From Gamarada debralockiae (lineage: Eukaryota; Ascomycota; Leotiomycetes; Helotiales; Hyphodiscaceae), in contig NXFV01001683.1 of the NCBI GenBank assembly GCA_002803225.1, positions 1 through 45,085 of the forward strand: a DNA stretch of 45,085 bases, given 5' to 3'. This document shows positions 45,027 through 45,085 of this stretch, piece after piece (position 1 is the first letter of the stretch; the number at the start of each line of letters is the position of its first letter). The translations under genes and the position numbers were made by a program. The notes under the pieces were generated by a model. The model did not search any database, was not told where the DNA came from, and saw only the letters and a program-made list of their open reading frames with translations.

Positions 45027-45085
<59 letters not shown>
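44990..45085. repeat. long T tract at the window end
   Basis: A pyrimidine-rich run passes into more than 50 consecutive T at the edge. On the minus strand it is a poly(A), so it may be the tail of a non-LTR retrotransposon whose body lies beyond the window. It may also be an assembly end. Confidence 0.5.

Noticed and set aside
1..45085. CRISPR arrays, bacterial operons, Shine-Dalgarno sites
   Set aside because: The sequence is eukaryotic: spliced genes and fungal families throughout, and no regularly spaced repeats.

Overview
This is nuclear DNA from a filamentous ascomycete (Pezizomycotina). The evidence is short GT-AG introns (43 to 174 bases), typical fungal families (NACHT/ankyrin STAND receptor, HET-domain genes, Zn2Cys6 regulators, AAAP, OPT and NCS1 transporters, secreted carbohydrate-active enzymes) and transposon remnants in which TGG and CAG codons have become stops, as repeat-induced point mutation (RIP) leaves them. 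The gene set would suit a Helotiales-like plant-associated fungus, but that placement is inference.

Layout: 1-1430 is a decayed HET-domain gene. 1565-2710 (-) is a SAM-dependent methyltransferase with four exons. 3402-5632 (-) is a secreted GH1 beta-glucosidase and 6619-8604 (+) a secreted GH162-like endo-beta-1,2-glucanase, divergently arranged around a shared 1 kb promoter. 8790-9320 (-) is a broken cutinase. 9.3-13.3 kb is a transposon graveyard with a TA-flanked MITE and a heavily mutated Tc1/mariner transposase. 13324-15268 (+) is an amino-acid transporter. A second MITE lies at 16.6 kb. 16982-20002 (-) is an intact four-exon NLR-like receptor. 20487-21519 (-) is a dead pectate lyase and 22636-25293 (-) a dead oligopeptide transporter. 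27048-28996 (-) is an intact Zn2Cys6 factor.

29.3-31.2 kb is a nested repeat cluster: a 435-bp near-palindrome, then a pogo/Fot1-like transposase remnant split by a 401-bp solo LTR with a 5-bp target duplication. 31646-32344 (-) is a small bZIP gene that can be read in frame across three exons. Upstream of it lies an unrecognised gene with conserved-looking protein sequence. 33750-35000 (+) is a broken second Zn2Cys6 gene. 36579-36716 (+) encodes a tiny secreted Cys-rich peptide just before a complete-ended but dead Tc1 element (36832-38169). 38304-39588 (-, EamA transporter) and 40073-41688 (+, NCS1 permease) diverge from a 484-bp promoter. 42.0-43.8 kb (-) is a second decayed HET gene. The window ends in repeat-like sequence and a long T tract.

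About half of the host genes are intact and half are dead. The dead ones include both HET genes, a cutinase, a pectate lyase, a peptide transporter and a regulator, and their nonsense lesions are mostly of the G-to-A or C-to-T kind. The clearest functional unit is the GH162-like plus GH1 pair, which together could degrade beta-1,2-glucan to glucose outside the cell. All exon structures were inferred by eye from splice sites, reading frame and family resemblance; no alignment was run.
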